Shown: positions 36,738 through 46,369, counted from the stretch's first letter. The stretch: 49,020 nt of DNA from Terriglobia bacterium (GCA_020073545.1 JAIQEZ010000031.1:1-49020), one strand, 5' to 3'. Notes: generated from the letters alone by a model not told the origin. Translations and numbers: made by a program.

Positions 36738-37916
36738 GTGGGGCTGGGAAGGCAGAACGGACAGGAAGGAAAGCGTGATAACATCTTGTTTGTGAGTCGA
36801 GTATTGCCTTTTGTGGCGTGTTTTCTGCTTTTTCTGACCGGGGCTGCGGCACAGCAAGAACCGCAGCTCTCGGCTCTCTCCGAGCGTGCCCGAGTCGCCT
36901 TAAAGGACGAAAGGTTCGAGGAAGCTCGACAGGTTTACGAAGAGATCGTCAAGTTACGTCCGGAGTGGGGTGAAGCTCACTCAAACCTGGGATTGGCCCT
37001 TTACATGGAGGGCCGGTACACGGAGGCCATTCCAGCCTTCGTCAAGGCCCTCCAACTCAGCCCCAGTCTTTCCGGCGCGGAAGTCCTGCTGGCTCTCAGT
37101 TACTTCCGCACGAATCAATTTCGCCAAGCCATCCCGTTGCTGGAAAAAGCCTCCACGCAGAGACGCGGCGATCCGCTCGCAGTGCAGTATCTGGGCTTGG
37201 CCTATCTGAAAGTCGGTGAGGATGAGAAGGCGCTAGCGATGCTTAGCAAATGGGTCGAGCTTGAGCCAGCCAATCCCGACGCCCTCTATTACAAAGGCAA
37301 GGCGGCATCCTATGTCACTCTCGATGCGTTTGAGAAGTTGAAACAAGTAGCCCCGGATTCCTACCGGATGCACGAGCTGCAAGCTGAACTATTCGCGCAG
37401 CAGGGGCACACAGAAAGGTCCATCACGGAATACCAGAAGGCCATTGCCGCCAAGCCAAACCTGGGCGGACTGCATTATGCTCTCGGCACACTCTGCTTGG
37501 AGAACGGCCGACTGTCAGAGGCTCGGAGGGAGTTTCAGCAAGAACTGGTTCTCAGTCCCTACGATCCCGCGGCCCACTACCTGCTGGGGGACGTTTACTT
37601 GCGCCAGGATGATCTTCCTGAAGCGGAGAAGGAGCTCTCGCGAGCCTTGGAGCTACAGCCTGAGCTGATCGATGCCCGTCTGGACCTGGCCAAGCTATAC
37701 CAGCTCCAAGGGAAAACCGCGGAGGCCGTGGAAACCCTGCAGGCGGTGACGCGTGCGGCTCCTGAGCGCCTCGAGGCACATTACCAGCTCTACGAGCTGT
37801 ATCGGAAAGCCAACCTTCCCGACAAGGCACGCGTGGAACTGGAGACTTTCCAAAGGCTCAAACGCCAGGAGGCGGAAGAGGTAAGGAAATCCAAGGACCT
37901 GAATATGCTCCGCTGA
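36738..37916 (+). CDS. Exported TPR-repeat protein
   Basis: 392 residues if started at GTG 36738; GTG 36792 (SRVLPFVACFLLFLTGAAAQQ) would give a cleaner signal peptide and may be the true start. About nine TPR units follow (ARVALKDERFEEARQVYEEI, AEAHSNLGLALYMEGRYTEA style). It begins four bases after the receptor gene stops and ends two bases before the next TPR gene, so the three are certainly one transcriptional unit. The role is presumed scaffolding of receptor-associated proteins. Confidence 0.85.
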   Translation: MGLGRQNGQEGKRDNILFVSRVLPFVACFLLFLTGAAAQQEPQLSALSERARVALKDERFEEARQVYEEIVKLRPEWGEAHSNLGLALYMEGRYTEAIPAFVKALQLSPSLSGAEVLLALSYFRTNQFRQAIPLLEKASTQRRGDPLAVQYLGLAYLKVGEDEKALAMLSKWVELEPANPDALYYKGKAASYVTLDAFEKLKQVAPDSYRMHELQAELFAQQGHTERSITEYQKAIAAKPNLGGLHYALGTLCLENGRLSEARREFQQELVLSPYDPAAHYLLGDVYLRQDDLPEAEKELSRALELQPELIDARLDLAKLYQLQGKTAEAVETLQAVTRAAPERLEAHYQLYELYRKANLPDKARVELETFQRLKRQEAEEVRKSKDLNMLR

Positions 37917-37918
37917 AG

Positions 37919-38902
37919 ATGAACCGAGGTCTCCGCAAACTGGCGAACGCGGTGAGGGTCCTGGGTTGCTGGGCAGCGCTGGCATCACTCACCGGCGGCC
38001 CGACTCTTGCCCAGAACGCCGAAACGGGTTTCAACCAGGCCTTGCAGGCCTTCCGGGCAGGGGACAGGCAGAAGGCGGTGACGGTGCTGGAAGCCGTCCT
38101 GAAGGCGTATCCTGACCATGCTCCGAGCCACGAGCTGTTGGGCCTAAGCCTTTCTGCGCTCGGGGAGAATCCCGAAGCCCTGCGTCACCTGCGGGAGGCC
38201 GTGAAGTTGTGGCCGGATCAACCGGTGTACTGGATCAACCTGGCCATCCTCTACCTGCGCCAATCCCGGACAGACGAGGCGGAAAAGGCACTGAAGCAAT
38301 CGTTGGAGGTTGAGCCCAGCGCTCCTGCCTTCCGCTTGCTGGGCCTCATCCGCCTGGACCAGAACTGGGGCGAGGATGCGGTGCGGTTATTCCAGAAGGC
38401 TTTGGACTTGGCGCACGACGAACCAGAGTCCTGGTATTACCTTGGGCTTGCGCAACAGTCGCTGGCACATTCGGAGGAGGCGCTTCATTGTTACGAGGAA
38501 GCGCTCAAGCGCGCTCCGGGGGATTTTCACACGCAACTACAGATGGGAAGTCTCTTATTGAGTCGGGGCCAGCGACACCAGGCTCTGGAGCACCTGCGTG
38601 TGGCGCAAGCGATTCGTCCCCAAGACGCCGAGGTGTACCAGCGCCTAAGCGAGGCCTATCTGGGAAACGGGGATTTGCAGCAGGCGCTGGAGTCGGCGCG
38701 ACGCGGCGCGGACCTCAGGCCTGATAACTGCGAAGTCCATTACCAGTTAGGTCTGGTTTTGGCCCGCCTGGGGAAGAGCGAAGAAGCGAAGAAGGAGTTT
38801 GCTATCTCTGAGGGGCTTCCCAAGAAACCGGAAACGACGCCTCTGGAGCGCTGGCGCGCCCTTCTTGGTGAGGCACTCAGGAACAATGGACCGAAGCCTT
38901 AG
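37919..38902 (+). CDS. Exported TPR-repeat protein
   Basis: 327 residues. Signal peptide (VLGCWAALASLTGGPTLAQ) and then about eight TPR units (FNQALQAFRAGDRQKAVTVL, PESWYYLGLAQQSLAHSEEA). The final TPR runs into a short charged tail. Its last 17 bases overlap the start of the downstream CRTAC gene, another sign of translational coupling between TPR and CRTAC proteins, as seen at 31796. Confidence 0.85.
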   Translation: MNRGLRKLANAVRVLGCWAALASLTGGPTLAQNAETGFNQALQAFRAGDRQKAVTVLEAVLKAYPDHAPSHELLGLSLSALGENPEALRHLREAVKLWPDQPVYWINLAILYLRQSRTDEAEKALKQSLEVEPSAPAFRLLGLIRLDQNWGEDAVRLFQKALDLAHDEPESWYYLGLAQQSLAHSEEALHCYEEALKRAPGDFHTQLQMGSLLLSRGQRHQALEHLRVAQAIRPQDAEVYQRLSEAYLGNGDLQQALESARRGADLRPDNCEVHYQLGLVLARLGKSEEAKKEFAISEGLPKKPETTPLERWRALLGEALRNNGPKP

Positions 38903-40631
38903 CTCGCGCTTCTTGGTCGCACGCTTTTTGCTCCTGCCGATCGGGATGGTTTGTCTCTTTGGTTCGCAACTGACACGGCAGTCAACTGCCCCGGCTGGGC
39001 CTTTCACTGATGTACGCGCCAGCTCCGGCATCACCTATCGGCAGCGCAACGGGGCGATAGGCGGGAAGGAACTGATCGAAACTTTCACATCGGGTTGCGG
39101 CTTGGTGGATTACGACAACGACGGTTTGCTGGACATCTACATGGTGAACGGCGCAGCCACTCCTTCGCTCCGCAAGGAGGGGCCGGAATATTCGAACCGT
39201 CTCTACCGTAATCTGGGCAACTTCAAATTCGTGGACGTCACACAAGTGGCGCACGCCGAAGGGCGGGGTTACGGGATGGGGGTAGCAGTAGGCGACTACG
39301 ACAACGACGGCTTTCCTGATCTCTACATCACGAGCTTTGGCCAAAACCAGCTCCTGCATAATCGTGGAGATGGAACATTCGAAGACGTTACGGAGAAGGC
39401 AGGGGTCGGGGGCGGGGGCTGGAGCACCAGCGCGGCCTTCTTTGATTATGACCGGGACGGCTATCTGGATCTTTTCGTGGCGCGCTATGTGGTTTACGAA
39501 TTAGGGAAGCATCCGCGCTGCGGCGACCAAAAACGCAGTCTATTTAGTTACTGCCTTCCCGATCTCTTTCAGCCGATGACGGATTTGCTTTTCCACAACA
39601 ACCACGACGGAACTTTCACTGACGTCAGCCACACGGCGGGGATCGACCGCGCACGGGGACGGGGCTTGGGGGTCACGGTAGGCGATTACGATGGAGACGG
39701 CTGGCAGGACATCTTCGTCGCCAACGACCGGGGGCGGAATTTCCTGTTCCACAACAAAGGCGACGGGACTTTCGAAGAGGTCGGCCTGCCGGCCGGTATT
39801 GCCTACAGTATGGACGGTGTGGCGCGGGCTGGCATGGGCACCGACTTCGGCGACTATGACCAAGATGGCTGGTTGGATATTCTGGTGAACGACTTTGAGA
39901 CCGAGGGGACAGCGCTATTTCACAACCTGAAGGGGCAGTTCTTCACGGACGTGGGCGGCGAGGTCGGCCTACGCGACGCTTCCTATCCTTACGTGGTTTT
40001 TGGCGGGAAGTTCGTGGACTACGACAACGATGGGTTCCTCGACATCTTCGCTGTCAGTGGTCACACCCAGGACGATATCACCGCCTACAAGCCCGACATC
40101 ACCTACCCTGAGCCAAAGCTGCTGTTTCGGAACGTGGGTGGGCGTTTCCGGCGCGTGGAGGATGGGCCGGGCGGAGTCCTGGGGCGGCTCAAGGTGAGCC
40201 GCGGCGCGGCCTTTGGAGACTTGGACAACGACGGATCCGTCGACGTGGTGGTGAACGACACCAACGACTTCCCCGAGATTCTCCGCAACATGGCGGGAGG
40301 TAAGAACAAGTCACTGCTGATCAAGCTGGTGGGGACAAACAGCAATCGCGATGGGATCGGGACGCGACTGGAAGTTCATTACGGAAACCACGTACAGATA
40401 CTTGAAGCAAAAAGTGCGGCCAGCTACTTTGCGGCCAACGACCTTCGCGTCCACGTGGGGCTCGGAACGTCCCCGCAGGTGGACGTACTGGTTTTGCACT
40501 GGCCAAGCGGCCGGGCTCAGACGGTCCGTAACCTTGCCGCCGGTTATCTACATGTCATCTCTGAGGACCGGGGAGTCATTAGTTCGACGAAACTGACGGT
40601 CAAACCGACAGACGCTAGCAATGTTCCTTAG
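38886..40631 (+). CDS. Exported CRTAC1-like FG-GAP/ASPIC-UnbV protein, second copy
   Basis: 581 residues from ATG 38886 (AGGAACA just upstream). The N-terminal hydrophobic segment (FLLLPIGMVCLFG) may be a signal peptide or anchor. FG-GAP loops recur (DYDNDGLLDIY, DYDNDGFPDLY, DYDRDGYLDLF, DYDGDGWQDIF, DYDQDGWLDIL, DYDNDGFLDIF, DLDNDGSVDVV) and the ASPIC/UnbV domain closes the chain (SNRDGIGTRLEVHYG, then HVGLGTSPQVDVLVLHWPSG). Same architecture as the protein at 31796-33553 but clearly diverged. Overlaps the preceding TPR gene by 17 bp. Confidence 0.9.
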   Translation: MDRSLSSRFLVARFLLLPIGMVCLFGSQLTRQSTAPAGPFTDVRASSGITYRQRNGAIGGKELIETFTSGCGLVDYDNDGLLDIYMVNGAATPSLRKEGPEYSNRLYRNLGNFKFVDVTQVAHAEGRGYGMGVAVGDYDNDGFPDLYITSFGQNQLLHNRGDGTFEDVTEKAGVGGGGWSTSAAFFDYDRDGYLDLFVARYVVYELGKHPRCGDQKRSLFSYCLPDLFQPMTDLLFHNNHDGTFTDVSHTAGIDRARGRGLGVTVGDYDGDGWQDIFVANDRGRNFLFHNKGDGTFEEVGLPAGIAYSMDGVARAGMGTDFGDYDQDGWLDILVNDFETEGTALFHNLKGQFFTDVGGEVGLRDASYPYVVFGGKFVDYDNDGFLDIFAVSGHTQDDITAYKPDITYPEPKLLFRNVGGRFRRVEDGPGGVLGRLKVSRGAAFGDLDNDGSVDVVVNDTNDFPEILRNMAGGKNKSLLIKLVGTNSNRDGIGTRLEVHYGNHVQILEAKSAASYFAANDLRVHVGLGTSPQVDVLVLHWPSGRAQTVRNLAAGYLHVISEDRGVISSTKLTVKPTDASNVP

Positions 40632-40751
40632 TGGCGAATTGCCGTTGGGCTCTGGACGGTACGTGCAGGATTGGACGGACACCGGGGGTTTGGTTATCCT
40701 CGTTGGTGGCAAATTTGCGAGAGCAAACCATTTGAAAGGGTTGGTGAACCA

Positions 40752-41744
40752 ATGTTCATTCCCTCTGCTTATTCCGCGGCACTCTTCATGATGATTCTCA
40801 GTATGATTTGCTGGGGGAGTTGGGCGAATACTCAAAAACTGTGCAAGAACTGGCGCTTCGAACTTTTTTACTGGGACTACGTGTGGGGCATCCTAATCGT
40901 TGCGATTCTGATGGGATTCACCTTGGGGCGGACAGACGCCCTCAGCCCCGACAGTTTCCTCAATAATCTGCATGCCGCAGACGGTCACCATTTACTCCTG
41001 GCGTTCGTGGGCGGAGTGCTGTTCAACATCGGCAACCTGCTCTTGGTGGCGGCGATTGCGATTGCAGGGTTGGCGGTTGCCTTCCCCATCGGCATCGGAT
41101 TGGCGCTGGTGGTCGGCTCAGTGCTCAACTATCTGATCACGCCTAAGGGAAACCCCCTATTGCTGTTTGGGGGGATTGGCCTGGTGTGCGTGGCGATTGT
41201 GCTGGACGCGCTCGCGTATCGGAAAATCTCCCTGGACCTCAAGGTGAGTCGCAAAGGTATCATCCTGAGTTTGGTGTCCGGGGTGGTCATAGGATTGTTT
41301 TACCCGTTCGTCGCCAAGGCGCTGAGCGAGGAGAACCACCTCGGGCCCTACACGGTCGCTATGGTAGTGGCGATAGGTGTACTGGCCTGTACGATCCCGG
41401 TCAACTATATGTTCATGCGGCGCCCCGTCACGGGCCATCCTGTAACGATGCGCGAGTATGTTGGGGGGGCAGGTTCACTTCACCTCTTCGGGGTCCTGGG
41501 AGGAGTGATCTGGGGTGTGGGGACGATCTGCAATTTCGTCGCCTCCTATGCCCAGATGGTCGGTCCGGCTACCTCGTACGCGCTAGGCCAAGGGGCGACG
41601 ATGATTTCAGCTCTATGGGGAGTCTTCGTTTGGAAGGAATTCAAAGGTGCGGGACCGGACGTCAAACGCTTGCTTGCTCTGATGTTTGTTTTCTTCATCA
41701 TCGGGTTGGCGTGTGTCGCGCTGGCGCCCGTCGTCAGCTTCTAG
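40752..41744 (+). CDS. GRP-family sugar transporter (DMT superfamily)
   Basis: 330 residues from ATG 40752; an upstream in-frame ATG at 40671 adds a non-membrane stretch and is unlikely. About ten transmembrane helices, first with the phrase ICWGSWANTQKLCKNWRFELFYWDY, typical of glucose/ribose porter (GRP)-like DMT transporters. FIP..AVAFPIGIGLALVVGSVLNY and LIKEW-like VFVWKEFKG segments fit the fold. With ribokinase six bases downstream, ribose (or another pentose released from nucleosides) is the likely substrate, moved across the inner membrane. It is distinct in sequence from the RhaT-like pseudogene at 14868-15896. Confidence 0.85.
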   Translation: MFIPSAYSAALFMMILSMICWGSWANTQKLCKNWRFELFYWDYVWGILIVAILMGFTLGRTDALSPDSFLNNLHAADGHHLLLAFVGGVLFNIGNLLLVAAIAIAGLAVAFPIGIGLALVVGSVLNYLITPKGNPLLLFGGIGLVCVAIVLDALAYRKISLDLKVSRKGIILSLVSGVVIGLFYPFVAKALSEENHLGPYTVAMVVAIGVLACTIPVNYMFMRRPVTGHPVTMREYVGGAGSLHLFGVLGGVIWGVGTICNFVASYAQMVGPATSYALGQGATMISALWGVFVWKEFKGAGPDVKRLLALMFVFFIIGLACVALAPVVSF

Positions 41745-41750
41745 GGGACT

Positions 41751-42713
41751 ATGATGCGTCGCAAGCATATTGTCGTGGTGGGCAGTGTCAACTTGGACTT
41801 GGTAGGGGTGGCGGAGCGAATCCCCGCGCCTGGCGAAACCCTTACGGGTAAGAACTTCCAGGTGTTCCATGGGGGCAAGGGCGCCAACCAGGCCGTGGCC
41901 GTCGCAAAGCTGGGATACCCCGTGTGCATGGTGGCCAAGGTGGGAGACGATGAATTCGGTGAGCGCCTACGACGCGGCCTGCGCGACGGAGGCGTCAACG
42001 TCAGCGGCGTAACGACCGCCAAGCAGACTTCCTCAGGAGTGGCGCTGATTTCCATCGATATGGCTGGACAGAACAGCATCATCGTCGTGCCGGGCGCAAA
42101 CGGGAAATTGCTTCCCCGGGATGTGGACAACGCTAAACCCACGCTGCGTTCGGCAGGCATGATCCTCACTCAACTGGAAACTCCTCTTGAGACTGTAGAG
42201 TATCTGGCCAGTGTGGCCAACCGCTACCACATTCCCTTGATGCTGGACCCGGCGCCGGCACGGGAACTTCCCTCCACATTACTCCGACACCTCACCCTGC
42301 TGACACCCAACGAAACCGAGACCTGCGTGCTTTGCGGTATCGACGCCGGCAAACTCAATTGCTCCACTGCAGCCGAGTATGCCCAGGAACTGCGCGAGCG
42401 CGGACCTGCAAACGTCATCATCAAGATGGGAGGTCACGGGGCTTACTTGGCAGGTAAAGACGGCCGGAGTATATTCCTGCCGGCCTTCAAAGTTCGGGTG
42501 GTTGATTCGACTGCAGCCGGCGATGCGTTCAACGGCGGTTTGGCGGTGGCTTTAATGCAAGGCCAGGATTTAGAGAATGCGGCACGCTTCGCCTCCGCCG
42601 TGGCCGCGGTCTCGGTGACCCGCATGGGGGCTCAGCCCTCGATGCCCACTGCACGACAGGTGAGCAGGTTCCTTAAACAAGCAGCGGTCTCGCCAAGCGG
42701 GGGAACAGGGTAG
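41751..42713 (+). CDS. rbsK: Ribokinase (PfkB family)
   Basis: 320 residues. PfkB-family hallmarks are complete: GSVNLDLV near the N-terminus, the GGKGANQAVAVAKLG substrate-binding motif (about 40-54), NGKLLP, LLTPNETE and the C-terminal catalytic/anion-hole motif DSTAAGDAFNGG with the base Asp. It converts ribose and ATP to ribose-5-phosphate for the pentose phosphate pathway. It starts six bases after the transporter gene, so transport and phosphorylation are coupled. Deoxyribokinase activity cannot be excluded. Confidence 0.92.
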   Translation: MMRRKHIVVVGSVNLDLVGVAERIPAPGETLTGKNFQVFHGGKGANQAVAVAKLGYPVCMVAKVGDDEFGERLRRGLRDGGVNVSGVTTAKQTSSGVALISIDMAGQNSIIVVPGANGKLLPRDVDNAKPTLRSAGMILTQLETPLETVEYLASVANRYHIPLMLDPAPARELPSTLLRHLTLLTPNETETCVLCGIDAGKLNCSTAAEYAQELRERGPANVIIKMGGHGAYLAGKDGRSIFLPAFKVRVVDSTAAGDAFNGGLAVALMQGQDLENAARFASAVAAVSVTRMGAQPSMPTARQVSRFLKQAAVSPSGGTG

Positions 42714-42814
42714 TTCACCTCCTGGTGTTTCTGGTGATTGCGGCCTCTGGGCGTCTCTGCGAGGAGAATTCACACAACTTCTCGTGCTGAAACTTTAGCC
42801 CGAGCAATCCTTCG

Positions 42815-43921
42815 ATGAAGCTAAACAGAACCGCGCTACAGGCTCTGCCAAAGGTCTTATTGCATGAGCACCTGGATGGCTCACTACGACCTCAAACCAT
42901 AATTGAATTGGCCAGAGAAGCGAAGTACTCGAAGCTCCCAACTAATGATCCCTACACATTGGCGGAGTGGTTCCATCGAGGCGCCAACCAGGGGGACCTG
43001 GTCAGATACTTGGAAGGGTTCACGCACACCATTGCTTTAACTCAGACGAAAGAAGCCCTAGAGCGTGCGGCTTATGAACAGGTGGAAGACTTGAGCAAAG
43101 ATGGGGTAGTCTACTTCGAAGCCCGGTTTGCCCCGGTTTTTCACACCAAGAAAGGGTTGACTCACCAACACGTTGTTTCCGCCGTATTGAAGGGATTGGA
43201 GCGGGGACGAAGAGACTTTGGATTGCCTTCGGGACTGATTATATGTGCCATGCGAAATATGAATGTCTCACTAGAAATGGCCGAGTTGGCAGTCGATTTC
43301 CGTGATCACGGCGTCGTTGGCTTCGATCTTGCTGGCGAAGAAGGAGGCTACCCACCCAAGAAGCATATTGAGGCCTTTCATTATATTCAGCGGGAGAATT
43401 TTAATATCACGGTCCATGCCGGCGAGGGATACGGAAAGGAGTCGATATGGCAGGCCATTCAGTATTGCGGAGCCCACAGGATCGGACACGGTACGAGGCT
43501 GATCGACGACGTAGCGGTCGTCAATGGGAAGGCAGTAAAACTGGGTCACCTGGCTCAGTACGTTCTCGACAAACGGATTCCTCTAGAAATATGCCTCCTT
43601 AGCAACTTTCATACCGGTGCCACCCCAAACTTGGCCGAACACCCTTTTAGGATTTTGTTTCAAGAGAGATTCCGTGTCTTCCTCAATACCGACAATCGAC
43701 TAATGAGTAATACCTCGATGACCACAGAATTCCAGGTGGCAGCGGATACGTTCGGTCTTACGATGGATGACTTCGAGAAGATCACGATTAACGCCATGAA
43801 AAGCGCTTTCATCCCGTATTCGGAGCGATGTCGGATCATCTTCACTGTCATCAAGCCCGGATATGCCAGAATTCGCTACCCTGAAAGCACGGAGAAGAAC
43901 GAACAGAGTCCTCAGCGTTAG
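42815..43921 (+). CDS. add: Adenosine deaminase family protein
   Basis: 368 residues. Zinc and catalytic residues of the adenosine deaminase fold are present: H17-x-H19 (LLHEHLDGS), H201 with E204 (TVHAGEG), H225 (RIGHGTRL) and D293 (LNTDNR). The NTDNRLMSNTSMT ending is the version typical of one bacterial Add subgroup. It deaminates adenosine to inosine; in relatives near methylthioribose kinase, 5'-deoxyadenosine or methylthioadenosine are also possible. No signal peptide, so cytoplasmic. It lies 101 bp after ribokinase and 58 bp before the kinase gene. Confidence 0.92.
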   Translation: MKLNRTALQALPKVLLHEHLDGSLRPQTIIELAREAKYSKLPTNDPYTLAEWFHRGANQGDLVRYLEGFTHTIALTQTKEALERAAYEQVEDLSKDGVVYFEARFAPVFHTKKGLTHQHVVSAVLKGLERGRRDFGLPSGLIICAMRNMNVSLEMAELAVDFRDHGVVGFDLAGEEGGYPPKKHIEAFHYIQRENFNITVHAGEGYGKESIWQAIQYCGAHRIGHGTRLIDDVAVVNGKAVKLGHLAQYVLDKRIPLEICLLSNFHTGATPNLAEHPFRILFQERFRVFLNTDNRLMSNTSMTTEFQVAADTFGLTMDDFEKITINAMKSAFIPYSERCRIIFTVIKPGYARIRYPESTEKNEQSPQR

Positions 43922-43979
43922 GCAATCCATAAGATCATGGGCTGCGGCTCATTTTGGCAACCCGCTGCAAAGGAGGAAC

Positions 43980-45203
43980 ATGTATTACCCACTCGATGGA
44001 CAATCCGCTCTGGATTATGTGCGCAAATCCTCTCTCATGACGCAGATTTACGGAGAAAAGGACGATCTCAAGGCGGTTGACTTGGCGGAAGGCAACATCA
44101 ACCTCATCTTTCGGGTCTACAGCGAGAGTGATCCGATTGCTAAATCGGTTCTGATCAAGCAAGCCCTTCCTCATTCGCGCCGTTATCCGCAGATCAAGAT
44201 CCCCCTGGACCGAGCACGCATTGAATACGAGGCGCTTCAGCTGGAAGGAAGGTACTGTCCAGAGCAGGTCCCCCGCGTCTACCGGTACGATCCGGAGATG
44301 CATTTGAACGTCATGGAAGACATGAACCGGCATATCGTTATGCGTTATGGGCTCATGAAGCAAGTCCAGTATCCGTTCTTTGCCCCACACATCGGGACCT
44401 TCCTGGCGCGCACCCTCTTTTGCACTTCGGATTTTTACTTATCGTCGTTCGACAAGAAAGCAATGGTTCCAAGATTCATCAACCCGGTCTTATGCAAGGT
44501 GACCGAGGATCTCGTGTTCACGGAGCCCTATATCGATCACCCGAACAACCGATGGACTCGCCTTCTCGATCCCCAGGTGACGGAGATCCGGCGCAACGAG
44601 GAGCTTCGCAGCGAGGTGCTCTTGCTCAAGTTGGATTTCATGTGCAACGCCCAGGCCCTCATCCATGGCGATCTCCACACCGGGTCGATCATGGTGGACG
44701 GGGAGGAGACCAAGGTCATTGACCCTGAATTTGCTTACTTCGGCCCGATGGGCTTTGATATTGGCGCGGTTCTGGGGAACTTGGCCCTCAGCTACGCTTC
44801 GCAGGAGCATCACGCGAAAGACCCCCGACTTCGGGCTGAATATCGGGAATGGCTGCTCGACACCATTCGACAGGTATGGACGATTTTCGAGAGGGAGTTC
44901 CGCCGCTTGTGGGAAGCCGAAGGCAACGACCAATGGCCCTCCGTGTGCCTGCGCGACAGATACCTTAAGCGGCTCTTGCAGGACACGGCCGGATTCGGCG
45001 CCTGCAAGATGATGCGCCGCATCTTGGGCCTGGCTCATGTGCCGGACCTGGACAGTATTGACGACGAGCACTCGCGTGCCGTCGCGGAAAGCCTCGCCCT
45101 CAACATTGCGCAATCCTGGCTGATGGACAGAAACAGGTTTGCCTCGGTGGAAGACTTAATAATCGCGATCAGCGCATCGGAGCCTAGGTACCCCTTCGGC
45201 TAG
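43980..45203 (+). CDS. mtnK: 5-methylthioribose kinase
   Basis: 407 residues from ATG 43980, fixed by AAAGGAGG a few bases upstream; the longer frame from 43863 overlaps the deaminase gene. The APH-like kinase fold shows the MtnK signature: LAEGNINLIFRV near 35-46 (nucleotide loop), HGDLHTGSIMV with catalytic D231, and VIDPEFAYFGPMGFDIGA with the DPE metal motif (D248-E250). It phosphorylates 5-methylthioribose on C1; the same enzyme accepts 5-deoxyribose in organisms that use the DHAP shunt. It ties the locus to salvage of methylthioadenosine or 5'-deoxyadenosine. Confidence 0.9.
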   Translation: MYYPLDGQSALDYVRKSSLMTQIYGEKDDLKAVDLAEGNINLIFRVYSESDPIAKSVLIKQALPHSRRYPQIKIPLDRARIEYEALQLEGRYCPEQVPRVYRYDPEMHLNVMEDMNRHIVMRYGLMKQVQYPFFAPHIGTFLARTLFCTSDFYLSSFDKKAMVPRFINPVLCKVTEDLVFTEPYIDHPNNRWTRLLDPQVTEIRRNEELRSEVLLLKLDFMCNAQALIHGDLHTGSIMVDGEETKVIDPEFAYFGPMGFDIGAVLGNLALSYASQEHHAKDPRLRAEYREWLLDTIRQVWTIFEREFRRLWEAEGNDQWPSVCLRDRYLKRLLQDTAGFGACKMMRRILGLAHVPDLDSIDDEHSRAVAESLALNIAQSWLMDRNRFASVEDLIIAISASEPRYPFG

Positions 45204-45265
45204 GCAGATCGTATGGAGGCCCATCAGAAGATCTTGGTTGTCTCATGAACCGGAGGAGAGACTCG

Positions 45266-46369
45266 ATGGAAACAGCGAGAGACCGAATCCTGAAAGCCAT
45301 TAATCGTGTCCAGCCTGACGTCACCCCAGTCAACCTGGGGGGGGTATACGGGCTTGACCGGTGGCTCCAGCGTTTCGGAGTCCGGAACGAGCAGGAATTG
45401 CGAGCCAAGCTCGGGCTGGATATCGAATACGCTCGGCCAGTGTATACGGGACCAAACGCGCAAAGGGGACTGGGTATCTTCGGGACACCAACTGAGGGCG
45501 TTTTTGGAGCGGATGGGGCCGGCTACAGCGCGATTCGCGGGGGGTACCCTCTCGCAGAGGCCATAACTGTAGCCGACATCGAAGCGTTCCCTTGGCCTGA
45601 TCCCGAGGACTTCGATTACGCCGTGATGGCGACCATCTTGAAGAAGATTCCTGACGAAAAGGCTAAACGCATTGATCTCAAGTATGGCCTCGCGCACGAG
45701 GGGAAATCACATGAGGAATGTACCCGCAGCGGGCCTTGGATTCCTCTCCTTTGTGCGCTATTTGACTTGTTTGGATTTGAGAATACACTTGCAGATCTCT
45801 CCTTAGAACCAAAGCTGATTGAGGCCGCCGTGCAAAAGCTTGAGGAGTTTACGGTCGAATTCGCGCGGCGCTCACTGGAGGCAACCAAGGGGCTGGCCGA
45901 TATCCTGTATTACGGCGACGATTTTGCGACCCAGCAAGGACTAATGATCTCGCCCGCGCAATGGCGCAGATTTCTCAAGCCAACCTATCGCAAAGTCTTT
46001 GACGTGGCTAAGAGTCATGGCGTCAAAGTATGGTTTCACAGTTGTGGCACATTCCGCCCAGTCCTTCCGGACTTGATTGAATGCGGGATGGACGTTTGGG
46101 AAACGGTGCAGGTGCACCTGAAGGGTAACGAGCCGGAAGTGCTGAAGCGAGAGTACGGAAGGGACCTCGCTTTTTATGGGGCGGTCAGTACTCAGCAAAC
46201 TTTGCCCCATGGCACACCCGAGGATGTGCGAGCCGAGGTGCGCGAGCGAATTCGCGTCCTGGGCAAGGGGGGAGGATATATCTGTGGCAGCGACCACGGA
46301 ATTCTGCCGGATGTGCCGATCGATAACGTCTTGGCGATGCTCGATGAGGCCCGGCGCTTCACATTCTGA
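45266..46369 (+). CDS. Uroporphyrinogen-decarboxylase-like protein
   Basis: 367 residues from ATG 45266, preceded by GGAGGAG; a further ATG at 45245 lies ahead of that site. The URO-D/cobalamin-independent methyltransferase-like TIM barrel is recognisable: ARDRILKAINRVQPDVTPVN at the start, LYYGDDFATQQGLMISPAQWRRFLKP in the middle, and VWFHSCGTFRPVLPDLIECG with a zinc-ligand-like His/Cys pair near 260. True HemE residues for porphyrin binding are not evident, so this belongs to the large paralogous group often found near sugar-metabolism or methyltransferase genes. Reaction unknown. Confidence 0.85.
   Translation: METARDRILKAINRVQPDVTPVNLGGVYGLDRWLQRFGVRNEQELRAKLGLDIEYARPVYTGPNAQRGLGIFGTPTEGVFGADGAGYSAIRGGYPLAEAITVADIEAFPWPDPEDFDYAVMATILKKIPDEKAKRIDLKYGLAHEGKSHEECTRSGPWIPLLCALFDLFGFENTLADLSLEPKLIEAAVQKLEEFTVEFARRSLEATKGLADILYYGDDFATQQGLMISPAQWRRFLKPTYRKVFDVAKSHGVKVWFHSCGTFRPVLPDLIECGMDVWETVQVHLKGNEPEVLKREYGRDLAFYGAVSTQQTLPHGTPEDVRAEVRERIRVLGKGGGYICGSDHGILPDVPIDNVLAMLDEARRFTF

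Noticed and set aside
45266-46369. True HemE (heme biosynthesis uroporphyrinogen decarboxylase)
   Set aside because: The porphyrin-binding N-terminal residues of HemE are not apparent and the Cys/His zinc-like motif and gene context point to the paralogous group.
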